A stretch of DNA of 64,000 nucleotides from Epiperipatus broadwayi (Eukaryota; Onychophora; Udeonychophora; Euonychophora; Peripatidae). The translations under genes and the position numbers were made by a program. Under the pieces are notes generated by a model. It had not been told where the DNA came from, did no database searches, and was given only the letters and a program-made list of their open reading frames with translations. Below, one piece after another: positions 1 through 13,789 of the stretch (position 1 is the stretch's first letter; the number at the start of each line of letters is the position of its first letter). The DNA lies in NCBI GenBank assembly GCA_028023455.1, contig JAQFVV010000012.1, positions 7,040,499-7,104,498 of the forward strand. The letters are read 5' to 3'.

Positions 1-3000
1 CATTTCTTATATGCTTATCACAAACACTTTGCATCCTTAATATTATTAAAATTATATTTTTACAAAATTTACATTCGTAGTAAAATTCTACTAAATAACA
101 AATTTTAGTTTTATATTGGTTGTATGGAATCTTACAAAGTCAAAACATTGTTCTACATTCGGTATTAGGTTTTTATTGTTCATTATCCGATGTTTATTAA
201 TCCTAATATTCTCATTTAAGCCTTACTTCAGATGATATAATTACAACTATTAACATACCATGCACAAGTATATATTTATTATACCTTATTGAACTATTTT
301 CTTAATAAATATGCAATACTTATTTTCTAAATATTATTTTAAAAAAAATTCAAATTTTATTATCACTTTTAAAACAAAATTTTTAAAATACTTGGTTTAG
401 ATTTCTTTTTAAAATCTTATTCATTTCTGAATTAATTTTACAATGTATTATATGATTCTTTCTCTCTTTATGATATTTTGGACTTTCAATTTTAAAGTTA
501 CACAATTTTATACATTCCAGCAAATAAACTATTCTTACATAAACGATAACTTATCTTCAGTTCTATTTTATTCATTATTTCTCTGAAAATATCTTTCTGA
601 CCGATGCAGATTCACGAAATAAGGATAGCGAAGATAGATGCATAGGATCAAAATATAACTAGAATATTACTCATCATAAACCTTGACAATCATGGCACAG
701 TGAATTAAAAGACACTATAGAGGAGTGACCTTTACCTGTCTACCAAACTCTATTATAGGAACGATGCTAAAGCTATTTCTTCAGCTTTATTATAACATCA
801 AAAAGTTTAAAAATATGCAAAACACTGTCCAAACCATATGTGTTCAGTTATAGGGCTTAGTTAACTATACTGAAATCACACAAAACTAAATATGATCCAA
901 ATCCTTTATTTTCCTATTTCTTAAAAAAAAACATCATCTTGGTTTCCTCTCCACTAGTACTTCCAAGTTACTATCCGATCTTATTTCTCAAGATTTTTCT
1001 ATACTGTACATCGACAAATACATATCTGCATTTCTAACAATAATAAAATTCATTTATTTCAAAAACTATTCCACTGTTCTATAAGAAAATCTTTTACTAC
1101 TTTCCTCGTATATTTAATCATATACAAACTATTTTAAAGTATCTGAATACTTTATCACATGAAAGTTCAAAAGAATCACACAATTGCTCTGTCAAATTAT
1201 ATTATTAATATACTTTAAATAAATTATTGCATGCATATTCCGAATTACTCCTATCTCATTATATGTTTAAAATGTTGTATAAAATGTGTACATATAATTT
1301 AAACTTTCACACTTCATTCTTAATCAATAGATAATCTAAAAAAAAAATACATTATGCATTATAAATAAATATCAATATTACCAAACGATCTTTATCTTCT
1401 CGATCGCGTTCCATAGGCTTCACCATCCATTTGATTCTTGTAGATATAAGACTCACATACATACACTTTATTTTTAAACAATATTTCTAATAATTTTATC
1501 AAGCTATTATATTTAAATCTCAATATTACTAAATTTATGTTTATATGTTTTCCCTAATCTTACATAACATTTATATTTTAAAATAACTTAGTAAAAAATA
1601 TTTAAACTATATTTACTGTACTTCTTCATCAAACTTTCTTGAAAACCGTTCATATTAAAGCTAAAAAAAAATGTTTATTATTTCTTCTTCAGTCACTTCT
1701 TGTTCAATTTTAAGACAAAACAATTATTGCTCTGTTTAATAAATATTCATAGACGACAATCCTTGGTTTTTCATAATATTTAATACAATTATTAATTGTG
1801 ATATTAGTTAATCCCGTAAAGAAAACGTCTACATATTCTCTTCTAATATTTTCTGCTAAGATTTTCCCGCGCGACTTTTTATGATGCATCTTCTAGGTAC
1901 TTTTATTTAAATATTCAGTAAATTTTTTCTGTATCCATGGATCCATTTTATTAAGTATATTAGATTTATATTTTCCAATTTCTCTTAGAGAAAGTTTTTC
2001 TGTTCTTTTTTTTATAAAAAAAAAAAATGACTCTTTCATATTATTTTTCGGTAAATTTTCCTTTCTTTTAAAGTTCTGGTAACTATATACTTTGTAATGT
2101 TTCCTTTAAAAAGGACAAACATTTTTTTCTCATTATAACTTTTACATAATTCTTTATAATATACAGCATCTTAATTTTCCCATAGAGAAGAATAAAAAAA
2201 AACTTTAGAGTAGCCTTATAAATTTGTGCGTCATAATTTTTTCTGACGGCAAATAACTTCTCTTTTAAGTTTTCCATATAGCGTCCTAATTATATTCCTC
2301 TGAGTTACAATAATAAGTTTTTGGTTGAGCATAAATAAAGCTGTATCGAGGCACTTTACAAATATTTTTCCTTTAGCAATATTTTTAGGTATTTTTTCCT
2401 TTAGTACTTCCATTTTTTACTGTAAGGTTTTGGCTAAACTTGAATAAAATTACTGGCAAGAAAACTTTTAAAATTAGCCCTTCATGTAAAGGCAGTTCAA
2501 AATACTATATTAAAAAAACTTTTAAAATAAATACAAAATTTTAAAATTATATCCCTTTTCTAGCTTATGATCTTATCCAGCTAAAAAAAAATATGTTACT
2601 TCCTCCTTCACTTACACATTACTTTCTCCCGCTTTGTCTAATTCTTATATTTTTGTCTGCTAAATTACCTCCGTTGATTGGTTAATGACTTTTAGCGCGA
2701 ACAAATTTACACATTTTAGTTTTATAATAGATTAAACCCTTTAAAATAAAGAATTTATGACATCATGTTTCAAATATTACTTAGAATAGTATTTTTAAAT
2801 TCAATTATAATTTTATCAAAATCATTTAAACTTTAAAATAATTATTAAAACAATATTTAACATTTCAACTTTTTACTTTAACGACAGATAGCAATTACAT
2901 TTAGTTCCATAATTCACAAACTTTATTATTATTCTAACAAGCGTGTGTGTGAATGTATATAATATACAGTCACATGATTACTAACTTTAACAGATGATTT

Positions 3001-3990
3001 TTTAATTTAAGTCTCGGTCTAAATTACCAAAACTGATATATTTTATAAAAAATTTGGAAAATAATTTAAACTTGTAGAACTAAATAAAATAATTCTCACC
3101 ATCCTAAAGTTTATTTTTAAAATATATTAGATTAATTTTGACTATTAAATATAATTATAATATTACATATCGTTTTTATTTAATTTATTAGTTTTAAAAT
3201 ATTATACTCGAATTATTAATATACTTTTAACTATTTATAGCTGTGTTATTTTATATGGCCAGCTTTTACAACCATAAGCAAGGATATCTTTAATCTTTAT
3301 TTAACTGTTTTCTTTTAAAATAATCCATTACACTTTTATACCAGGTATTTTCAGCCTTAAATTGTACTATAAGATCTAATCGATCATACAATTATCAATA
3401 TATTACAAACATATCTTAAAATTTAAAATTTTTTTTAGCAATTGATCATTCTACCCTATTATGACCTATAGATAAGGGCACAATATATATTTAAAAATTA
3501 TTATTGATATCATGTAGTTATAATTAATACCCTAAATTTAATTACTATTAGTTGTAAAATATATCTATGATGGTATGTGCACATGAACAAAGTTGGGTAA
3601 GAAATGTTAGGAAAAAGGTTTAATGTTATAAGTTATTTTATTATTATTTAGAGTTCTTGTATTTAATGTTTCAGCCTAAATGAATTATTGTACCCAAAGT
3701 ATAACAGCCTTTTTTATATATTCAATATAAATGGTTATGAATAAAAGTGTTAAGAAGATCAGTGTATGTGAGAATTGAGATACTTTATAAAACTGAATGT
3801 TATTATCATTATGCAATTACAGTTTGTTATTATATACAGAGTGTTAGACTAGATGGATGCATTATATGCCTTTGTATTTGTGTACAAGATATTTATCTAT
3901 TTATTTATTATCATTATCAAATCTAAACATTGTACTGTTAGTGGTATCCATGTGGCCTATTTTATGTGGATAATATATTACATTTGTATT
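1..3990. other. A/T-rich stretch, no gene seen
   Basis: No ORF above about 65 codons, no RNA gene and no recognisable transposon remnant was seen on either strand. Homopolymer A and T runs are frequent. This is probably old intergenic or intronic DNA. Confidence 0.6.
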
Positions 3991-4180
3991 CACTCAGTCC
4001 CTTCATGAGTGAGAGCATGGCTTGACTATTTGTTGGCACTGCTTGTACATAGTTACCAGATACCTATTCATGATATTGTATTGTTTGAGCCCTCCATGAC
4101 CAACAGTGTGGCTTTTTCATTTTCAGCACTGCCAGAATAAGTTACCAGGTACTTATTCATATTTTTCATTATCAACTTTG
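3991..4180. repeat. two-copy tandem repeat, ~90-bp unit
   Basis: Two adjacent diverged units align over most of their length. The segment at 4037-4071, with GTTACCAGATACCTATTCAT, recurs 90 bp later at 4127-4160 as GTTACCAGGTACTTATTCAT. The 5' parts of the units also match (CCCTTCATGA against CCCTCCATGA). The block is less A/T-rich than its surroundings. No coding frame runs through both units. Confidence 0.65.
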
Positions 4181-4886
4181 CCTAGAATTTAATATAATGT
4201 ATATTTTGGTATGTTATAATATCTAAAAGCATGTCTATCTTTATATTATATTATTAGCTCTGCTACAATTTAAAATGTAAAATACATTGTGAACATTGAG
4301 CATTGTAGGTGTTAGTAATGAAGCTGGAAATATAGTACATATTTCTGCTTCACCTAGTGCCAATGTCATCAGTAATAGTATGGGTTTGAACCCAACCTTT
4401 TATATTAACTGACACCCATCTCATAGTAGGTGGTAGTATATTTATAATTAATATTATAAACTTTTATATTTCATTAATTTTATTTTATAATTAAAACTAA
4501 CCTTTATATTTGTAAAAATGTATATTGTGTTTATTTTATTAAAATGAATTGAATCCTGGATATCTATAAAATATTACAAATATTTTAAATTCTTTTATTA
4601 AAGTTCATTTTTCTTCAATTAATCAGTTGGTAACATTTTATATCTATCTTTTGGAAAAATGTACACTAAAGGATCAATTATGTAAACAATCTAATATTTG
4701 TAAGAAATATTTTGTAAATTTCTACTTAAGTTTTATATCAAATATTAAATTGAAAGTCATTGTACCAAATTCCTAAAATTTTTCTGAATAAAATTTACAT
4801 TTTTGTTAATCTAAACCTTAATTAAATAGGCTTTGTTAATACAATGACTGATAAACTTAATCATGCTTGTTGCTGTTTTCTTTTAA
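4181..4886. other. no gene seen
   Basis: A/T-rich sequence. A short less A/T-rich patch near 4330-4430 has no recognisable frame. Confidence 0.5.
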
Positions 4887-5276
4887 TTAGCAAATAAACC
4901 CTTGGGACATGTTGAATGCAGGATTATAGATTTCCCTCCCAAGCAGACACCAACCTCAGAGAATGGCTTAGAGCAATTGCAATTGGCAGTTGTCACTGTA
5001 GATTGAGTCCTGTAGATAAAGCCAGATCACATAAATAGTGAAAATTTTTGATAATAGGGGATTATTCACTGAAGAGAGTAGTTTAGATTTAGAGTACATC
5101 GTGACTAAAGAAATGATGGGGGTGAAAAGATCGGCCATTGCTTTCCAGAGATTTGTTTCCACCAGCTCATCAATGTCTTTCCAGTGCTCTCAACACCTAG
5201 CCAAAGACTGTACTATATCAAGGAAGCCAGCTAAATTATTTGACTGTATAACTGCCTGTTTCAAGCCATGGAATGT
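4887..5276 (-). pseudogene. unidentified protein-coding fossil, 130 codons with three internal stops
   Basis: On the minus strand one frame runs 130 codons from 5276 to the stop at 4887-4889 without a frameshift. Only three internal stops interrupt it (one TGA after LARC, then TAA and TGA near the 3' end). Two of the three stops could come from CAA or CGA by a single C-to-T change and the first from TGG by G-to-A. The translation is protein-like: charged helical stretches such as EHWKDIDELVETNLWKAMAD, and later GWCLLGREIYNPAFNMSQG. I do not recognise the family. The base composition is clearly less A/T-rich than the flanks. An AG precedes the frame at 5277-5279, so a decayed exon is possible; a remnant of an unrecognised transposon is equally possible. 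The plus strand is also open for 88 codons (5032-5298) but its product looks less natural. Confidence 0.5.
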
Positions 5277-5298
5277 CTACCGATTGATTCTGAGATAA

Positions 5299-8200
5299 CG
5301 TCCAATTTGCCGCAAGCCACTGATTCTATTTTACTTGTTTTATAAATCAATATTAATTTATATTATATATATCTGTAATGTTTATACAACTTAATTTTAA
5401 AATGCGTCTTTTAAATTTTTTCTTAAATTTAAAAATATCAGTTCTTATAAAAATCTCACCTTATTTTGATGCGGCAAATTTATCTTATTTTTTGCTGGTT
5501 TATTTATAATATTGACTTACTGAAATTGCCAAGTATAGAACTCAATGAGCAACTAACTTTAAACCCTCCCTCTTATTTTCTCCATTTAAAATCATTACAG
5601 GAGACTTATTTCCCTTAAATTAATAGAGAAAGCTCATTTAGTTTTGTACCTTTTATATTATAAATTTGTTTTAAATGATAGAAATTATTTTAAAAATTAG
5701 ATGTGTTATTATTATCTCCAACTTAAAAGTGCCCTTGTAATTATTTCTGAAAGGATAATGAATTTTATTAAATCAGTTAAGTAAAATCTATCACGATTTC
5801 TGTAAAACAAATGTCTTGAAAGAAAATCATTGAAAGCACATTTATCATAGCATTTTATCAGTATATGTTTCATACATATATATTTTATTTGTCAGAAAAA
5901 TAGTAAAATTGCGATATATAATCTATTAGGCTGCATATTGTTAAACTTCACCAGAAGTGAGTTTGATATTTAATGCCCAGTTTGTCTATGTTAATTAAAA
6001 GACTGATTTATTTTGTAATCTTCAATGATGAACTATTTAATAACTTACTAATAAATAAAATATTTGGAAAGTGTGGAAAGCAATTTATATTTTAAATTTT
6101 AATTCTTGCCTTCCCCTTTTATATTATGTTTTATGATTCATTCATTAATGACCTAAGGTTTCTGGGGACTTTCTATTAGGTCATGGAGCCGATTACTTTA
6201 ATCACGATTTAAGTTATTATTTTCGTTAGTGGTACACTATCTATCTATATATGTCTGAGGCATTATGTATTTATAGTTACAACCATTTCTTTATTATTGT
6301 TATTCTTGCTTTGCTACATACCTCTCAGGATCTTCAGAAGTTTAAATATGACCAGTCCAATCCTTGACTCTCCCTTAATAGTAGATATATTTTCCTACTA
6401 GGGATTCTTTTCCAGGCATTGCCATTAAGATGTGTATGGGAAGTCAACCACATCAAATCTATTATTATGATTATTTAAAGACATATTTTGGCTGGAGGGC
6501 CAGCATTTCTCATCATCTAGTTGTATTTACTAGGAATTTCCTTTAGCAAAGCTACCCAGAGGTTCGTAACAGACCTCATTTTTTCTTTTGTTGTAATCTA
6601 TAATATCATACTGCCTTTATCATTATATATATATACAAACCTGAAATGCTTTCTGCCATGAAGGCACATCCTTCACAAAACAATCCCATTAATTAGTTAA
6701 ATATGATTATCTAATTTATTTAAAATGAACTATCTTGCTTTCCACACTCAGTAGAGACAACTGATTTAAATGTAATAGTGTTATAAATGCACATCTTTCA
6801 TATCTTGTTATCTATCTATCTATATTTATATATAAAATAGATTTCTTTGTAATCTTTTAAAGAGGGCTAATAATATTGTGTTGCTGATTGGTTCTTGGCA
6901 GACCAATTAACAAACTGTTACTTTGTTATCAAATGCCTTGCATTTAGCCACATCAAAAATGAATTCAAGAAAATAACCGAGTTGTATAAACAAAACTTAA
7001 CTTATTTTATAACTCAATTTCTTAATAAATTCCTGTAATATTATTTTAAATTAGCCTAGTTTGTCATCACTCTCAATCTCTAATATTAATTACCCTAATT
7101 ATTTATATTTCTTTGATTTAAATTCTCTTCTTTGTAATGTTGCCATAAAGAATTATCATTATTACGGTTCAAACCATTTAGTAATCGATATCCAATCACA
7201 TCTGTACCATTCTGCAATTCACTAAATCATTAATTTCTTATATAAACTCGTTATTATTTTGAGTCTCTTTGTGAACCATGGCCTCCAGCTGGGATGGAAT
7301 AAAATCAAGGACTGCTAGTGTCATCACAAACATTATCCATTAGTCAGAGAGTCTATAGTTCAGGCAAATAGGTTAGGATTCACCATTCCCCTGACATCTG
7401 GGGTATGGTTGGATTCAAGGTACTTTTGCTTGGATTATTGGTCTTGTTGAATAAATACATGATTTTGACCGACACAGTAATATCATATTCATGTTATTGG
7501 TTTGCATAATATTTTTCTCACTTTATAAATCTATAAAAAGTATCTCCACACTGATTTTCAAACCTAGTTTCACTGTGTAAAGTATATAATATTTTACTGG
7601 TGGCCTGAATACAGATATATATGTGTATTATTTTACTTTGCATGTATAATATTTAAAGAAATATTATAAAAGTGAGAATGATGATAATTGCTTGTATTGT
7701 AAATTCTTTAGAAAGAGATATTTAGGTGTAAAGTTTATTAATATTTTGTTGGTCTAATTTATTAAATTTAAAAATGATGCCATCACAATAAATATTTTAT
7801 TGTATAAATATTATCATATGCTGTAAATAATTATTTTTTTGCTATTAATTAAATATGTTTCTGTTTCATTGCCATTATTACATTATCACATTCATTACTC
7901 AGAAAATCTTACTTAATAAAATTTTATTATTAATTATTTTAGAAGAGTACATATTAATGGCCACACAGAATTTATTTATTTACTTTGCTTATTGTTCATG
8001 TTACCTGCATTATGTTTATTTGCTTTCTATTTCCAAATGCACTCGTAATTGGTTGTATAAAATATATCATTCTTACCTGCTGCATTAACCCATGTTAATA
8101 CTTATTAAAAGTTGTATCAGAAGATATATAATTTAGAAATGTTTATAGGTGGAAGAAATGTTTATAGGTGGTTGAAGAACTTAAAATATTTAGAAATGTC

Positions 8201-9814
8201 TTAATTTGCTAGTCATATATTATTTAAGTATTCAAATACTTCACTATTGTGGATTCACATTTCTACTTACTTAAAATACAAATGTTTAATGAGAAAGTTA
8301 AGAGAAAAATATAAAATGTTTAGAGTAGAACTTGAATAATTGACACATTTTAGACATTTAAAGTAAAATACTATTATCATTTTTCTTGTTTCGAGTACAT
8401 TTTAATTTTGAACACCCGAGATATAGATATTTTAGAAACTGATATGAGCTTTTTAAAACTGTAAGAACCTAAATTTTAAATAAAAATAAAACCTGAGATA
8501 AAATTTAAGTTGATATAAAAACCTGGTGTTTTAGTTATTATAATTAGTTATTATGTTATCTATAAGAGGATTCTTACTCTGTGAAAAATCCATAGGTATT
8601 ATAGTGCCTGTTGGTGACTTTTGTTCCAGCACTTGTTCCAGTACCTCTTGTCAAGTTATAATATATATATATTGGTTAATTTTTTTTCATAAAACTTTGT
8701 CCCCAGGCAGTGGGTAGCTAACAAGAAAGATGGTTTTTTTCTCCCTCATGCTATTCTGCATCAGAAAAGAACAAGGCAAAGGTAACCCACCATATGGCAG
8801 TAATTCTTTTATAATATCTTTTTATATAAAGCATATTATTCTACTTCATTCAAACTAACTATCAAATATGATTAAATAAGTACATAATTAATTACTTTTT
8901 TAAAAATCTATAACATAATGTAATACTTAACATTTATTAAAGTTTTCTAGAAGCCAATGTAAAGTATCCAACTTCTTTAAATTAATCTTCTGTTTTAATA
9001 AATAAGCATTATAGTTATTATCAATGTATAATTAAATTTAAATTTGAAAGGGAAAGAGATATTTGAAAAATATATAGTGTTTTTTATCCAAATAATATAA
9101 GTGCAGATATATCCAATGTATATTAAATTATACATCCCTAATTCATCAATTATGTATATTTCAAATGATAGGTAATGGAATAACATATATCAAAATCTTC
9201 TGTATAATCTTATTTATTGCATTATAAAATGTAAATTTATGATAATTCTGTGAATATTTGACACAGTGACCTTAGTAGCAATTAGTTAAAACGATTTATT
9301 GATTATGATTTGATATATAGTCAATTAGAAATTATTGTTAGTTTTATGTGATTGCTATTTTATGTATAATATCTAATGCATATATAAAAAATAACCATAC
9401 TCTCTCACCTTATCTAGTAATGATTTTTACTTTTGAAATTAATCTATTACTTTAGATCAAATATTTTAACATATTTCATGTTTGACAAAACTTCTATTTT
9501 GAGTATAGCATTTTATATTGTTTTCAGGCATTTATTGGATTTCTTAATATATTATATAACAAAACAAGTTGTGTTCCCTGTTTTGAAGGAAGAAAACAAT
9601 AATGCAAAACTCAAAATGGTCTTGTGACATATGTGTATTATTTACAATACTCGTTAGAATCTTATTTTGTTTGTAATTTTCAGTTTTCTTTCTTACATTT
9701 ATAAAATGTACTAAAAGTTAATAAAAAATAAATTTTAAATCCATAAAAGACAATAAAAAGTAGTATTTATATATAGAATATTACTTGGTGCTTGGTCCTA
9801 TATTAATTTTATAA
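5299..9814. other. no gene seen
   Basis: Mostly featureless. Slightly less A/T-rich patches lie at 6300-6560, 7260-7440 and 8575-8800, with no frame I can interpret. A 17-bp sequence is repeated with a 19-bp period at 8136-8171. Confidence 0.5.
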
Positions 9815-9888
9815 TTTTTTTTTTTCTTATGTGTCATAGCATCAGCCGGGAAGCGAACCCGCTAACCTCTCGACCACCAATGCTTGAC
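9815..9888 (-). mobile_element. tRNA-derived SINE copy A, internally deleted
   Basis: Read on the minus strand it starts GTCAAGCATTGGTGGTCGAG, continues through the T-arm-like GGGTTCGCTTCCCGG and ends GATGCTATGACACAT plus an A-rich tail (a T run on the plus strand). The segment corresponding to the anticodon arm is missing when compared with the copies at 13269 and 22988. No clear target-site duplication was found. Confidence 0.75.
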
Positions 9889-10988
9889 AAATTGTCATAC
9901 TAAGATAAGTGAAGAGTAAATTTGTGAATATTTTTTTCATAACTCAATTTTTTATCATACATATTTTAAAATAATCGTCATTGTAAATTATTATTAAAAT
10001 GCTGAAACTTATAATATGCAAGTTATAACTCTGTAGTATAATAATTTATAAAAAAAACTCGTTAGGAAACATCTAGTATTTCTCATTGAGCATACTAGAT
10101 ATCGCTTTAGTATATATATATTTTTCAGCTTTAGCCTCTCTATATATGGCTAACACATTGAATAAAACTCTATTTATAAACATTAATAAAAATGTGCAAT
10201 TATATATATGATGCCATGGCAACATTTATAAAAAAGTAATAATTAAATAACATGATTTTTTTTCGTGTGGGGAATTGATTGAATAAATAAATAGGTAAAA
10301 TATTTAAATATGGAAGGATATTAAATAATCAATAAACTGGATAAAGTTAGACATTTTAAAACAATTAATATTTGATTATGTTTTTACGAATAAAGACTAT
10401 GTGTGTATATATATATTATTACTCAAAACATAATTAATTATTAATCGTTCTAAAAGTTTATAAACTTTATAAACTTGTGGGAATTAAATTTGAACTTTAT
10501 GTTTAATTTTAGCATATCCAACAGATAAATTAAAAATTAAACAATATTATTAAAACAAAGTATCTGTGAGCAATTTAATCTATGGTTCTAAAGCAGGGAA
10601 ATAATAATCATTTTTATAGGCTAGAATAGAGAAATTTAAAATAGATTGCGTCATAAAGTATATTTCTTAATTCAGTATATAAGTAACAATGTCAATTGTA
10701 AACTGTGTATAGTTTTGAAATTCACATAATTTTTTTGTTATATATTTTATTAAATTACCTTGTGTGTATAGTATATATTTTTCTCGAATTGTCATCCATG
10801 TATAGGTTTCCGAACTTTTTAATTAACTATACAAATACTCAAGTCAGTTTAATTACGATTATAACAAGATGAATTAAAATAAATTAAGACTCAGAGAATT
10901 CTGAAAGCTGTAAAATTATCAGCTCAAGATAGTGGAGGTGACACAGAGCAAAGAATGTGATGCTACAAATCTAGTTGTTTTTTTTTAT
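9889..10988. other. no gene seen
   Basis: Very A/T-rich. Small (TA)n tracts occur at about 10110 and 10405. Confidence 0.5.
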
Positions 10989-11068
10989 ATGTCAAAGCGT
11001 TGACCGGGAAGCGAACCCGGGTCAGCTGCTGGGAAGGCAGCTATACTAACCGCTAGGTCACCAACGTT
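10989..11068 (-). mobile_element. tRNA-Gly(UCC)-like SINE copy B
   Basis: The 71 nt at 10997-11067, read on the minus strand, fold as an almost complete tRNA. There is an acceptor stem CGTTGG/TCAACG, an anticodon arm GCTGCCTTCCCAGCAGC with UCC in the loop, and a T arm ACCCGGGTTCGCTTCCCGGT. This resembles animal tRNA-Gly(UCC). It is probably not a working tRNA: the T loop reads TTCGCTT, so the near-invariant A58 is C. The same T-loop change occurs in the other SINE copies here except the deleted copy E. The tail after the tRNA part (CTTTGACATAT then A-rich) is also shared with the SINE family, so I class it as the least diverged SINE head. Confidence 0.75.
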
Positions 11069-13253
11069 TTTTTTTTAAAAAAAATAAATAAATAAAAGTT
11101 CCAAAAACAGAACTGTCTAATAATAAATTGAATGTTGCTGGACATTGTGAAGTTAGAAAACAAAGAAGAGAAGTACAAGTGAGGTGGTATTTATTATAAT
11201 TAAATAAATAAATCAAAATTAAAATAAAATTATTTGTCCAACTTAATAGAAAATAAAAATGTAGCAAATTCAGTTTCAATTCAAACAACTTCTTGTTATA
11301 AAACAGAAATGTATGACTTGCATAGAAATGTATATACTGTTTTTAAACACATCAAACAATATTTTAAAATTGTCGTAGAATAAGATTGGAAATTAAAATA
11401 TGTGAAAGATGGAAATACAGTGGTAAATTTGAATATAAAAACAGAAATGCAGGACAACATACATTTATGGATTTTTCAGGAAAATTATTAATTTCAGAGG
11501 ATGACCTAAATGAAGTTATAGTAAATTCGAATTATATTTTGATTAATCAAAAATATTTTTTTAAGTCTTTTGAAGACCATAGATGACAGAGATTATTTAT
11601 TTATTCAGTATATACATTTTCAGTTAATTTAATAATTAACAAAATATAAAGGAACCTATAGAGAGGAGAATGAATCATTAATTGCATTTTTTAACTTCTT
11701 TACTTCTACTGAAACCATAGTCATTAACTATGTGGTTATAGTTTGTGTTTCTCCATATCTGTATAGATCAATGTTTTATTAAATTTAATTTATAAAGTCC
11801 AAGAATGCAACAACTATGGATTGTTTTTGAATCTGCTAATAAGATTCCAAATAATTTTTTCGTTAGATATGAAAAAAGAAATATGACTAGAATGTTGTAA
11901 GAAAGTTACTTTTTGTTGTTGTTATTGTAGATTCTTGATTGAATATCCAGAAAAGCAATTTTATCTTGAATGCTGAAATTATATCTTGAATTATTAGTAA
12001 GTCAGATCTATTTGGAATAAATTTCTGTTTTATAAATATATCTAAGAACAAGAAGTTATGTAAGAGATTAAAGTGCATCAGTAATATTTCTCATCCTAAT
12101 ATGCAATTAAGTATGCAGAAAATTTATATAGGTACTTTTCCCAAAACAGGATCATAGTGTTCATCAGGTATTTTAAAAAGATGGATCTCTTGAAATGTTA
12201 TAACGTTAATGTTGTAATAAACAATTACTTTGTGAAAATTCTCCATTTTTAGCTTTAGAATATAAATAAAATGAAGTAATTTTATTGCATGAAGATAAAA
12301 TTATCTGGTAGAAGTTATATCTGGTAATTGAAGTGTTCCATGATTGCCAACAATATGTAAACATAAGAACCTAGGATTCTCACTTCTGTAACCTTATATG
12401 ATCTTTCCTTACAATACCTATCCGAGTTTTTGTTAGTAGTTTTATTATACATTTTTATCATTTGCATCTTTAATCAGAAATTCATTAAACTAAAATATGA
12501 TTTCCTCATGGAGATAATTTATTTCACATATTAATATACATTATTTGCAAAATGGATGAAGAAAAAGCTGTGATTCAGTGAGGTATAAGGTTTGTGCTAA
12601 TCCTTTCTGAGAACAAATGAAAGTTATTAAAAATAACACTATCAACATTTGACATTTCTGACTTTTGGAAATATTCCAAGAATTTAAACTAGAATTTATC
12701 TTTCATTTTAAATATTAACATATTGTATAGATAGTATGGATCTGATAAAAATAATAACCTGATGAAGAATATATAAAACTACTATTAAATACTACTTAAA
12801 AACCAGAAACAAACAAACAATTAAACCTATCCAGAAAATGAGAAAATCATTAAAAATATTTTAAAAGATGCAAGTGAAGAAATCAGGAAACTATTAGCAA
12901 ATCTGTACAATAAAGGTCTAAATGATAATAATAGATTAGTGACCAAAATATTGCAATAGTAAAAGTTGACATTTAAAAAAGCTGGGTAAAAGTTATTAAA
13001 GCTTATGAATTTATTAGTCATTTATGTAACCTAACTAACCAAAGAATGTCTTGCCTTTACAATTCCCTGAATACTTTATAACAATTGTGACCAAATTGTG
13101 GACTCACATGCAGCTTTACAAGCAATTCCGCGTGGGTCCTGAGATAATACTGGGTTCCATTGCCATTTTTTAAAAACTTTTATATTATTTATCTATAGTA
13201 GTTAAATATGTACTAATATTAGAATATTTTATTTTGTAAAGGCTTTAATAAGT
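11069..13253. other. no gene seen
   Basis: A/T-rich. Short ORFs of up to 76 codons are low-complexity and not convincing. Confidence 0.5.
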
Positions 13254-13390
13254 AAAAGCAGAGACTTTTTTTTTCAAGTATTGGTAGTCGAGAGGTCAGC
13301 ACAGCTGTCTTACAAGCAGTTGTCCCGGGTTAGTGGGTTCGCTTCCCAGCTGATGCTATGACATATAAATAAAAAAAAAGCAGAGACTTT
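13254..13390 (+). mobile_element. tRNA-derived SINE copy C with perfect 15-bp target-site duplication
   Basis: The element (13269-13375) runs from TTTTTCAAGTATTGG through an anticodon-arm-like segment (CTTACAAGCAG) and a B-box-like GGGTTCGCTTCCC to GATGCTATGACATATAAATA and a poly-A tail. It is flanked by an exact 15-bp direct repeat, AAAAGCAGAGACTTT, at 13254-13268 and 13376-13390. The poly-A tail plus target duplication shows LINE-type reverse transcription. The whole unit is only about 100 bp, with a tRNA head and hardly any body. Confidence 0.9.
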
Positions 13391-13789
13391 GAACTTTAAA
13401 TTTTTAACTTTTAAATGATAGTGGTCAAAAAGATTATTAACATGAATTTTGTCATGTATTTGAGTTGTAAAAAGTATTTTGACATTTGATAAACTGTGTC
13501 ACCACTGACAAAATTAGTTCACAAAAGTGATTAATATGAATAGGGCATTAAATAATACTTTCTGCAGTTTTAAAATATTCAAGTTTATACGAAAATTATA
13601 TTACCAAAGGAGTTATCCAATCCTGTTATGTATTATTTAAAATTAAAACTGTTTAATATTGCTTTGTCATGCTAATGGGGAAAGAACGCTGTATTTTAAT
13701 CTTATAAATGAATTTATTATAGTAACAATTCTACTTATACTTTTTATTCTTTCACCATGGCTATGCTATCAAATTTAAGTTTTAGTAAC

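Noticed and set aside
8701-8775. Weak inverse similarity to 20270-20320 (GATGCAGAAT..)
   Set aside because: Similarity is short and patchy; not enough to define a repeat family by eye.
10997-11067. A functional tRNA-Gly(UCC) gene
   Set aside because: The near-invariant T-loop A58 is C, the acceptor end is mismatched, and the same change and tail occur in the dispersed SINE copies.
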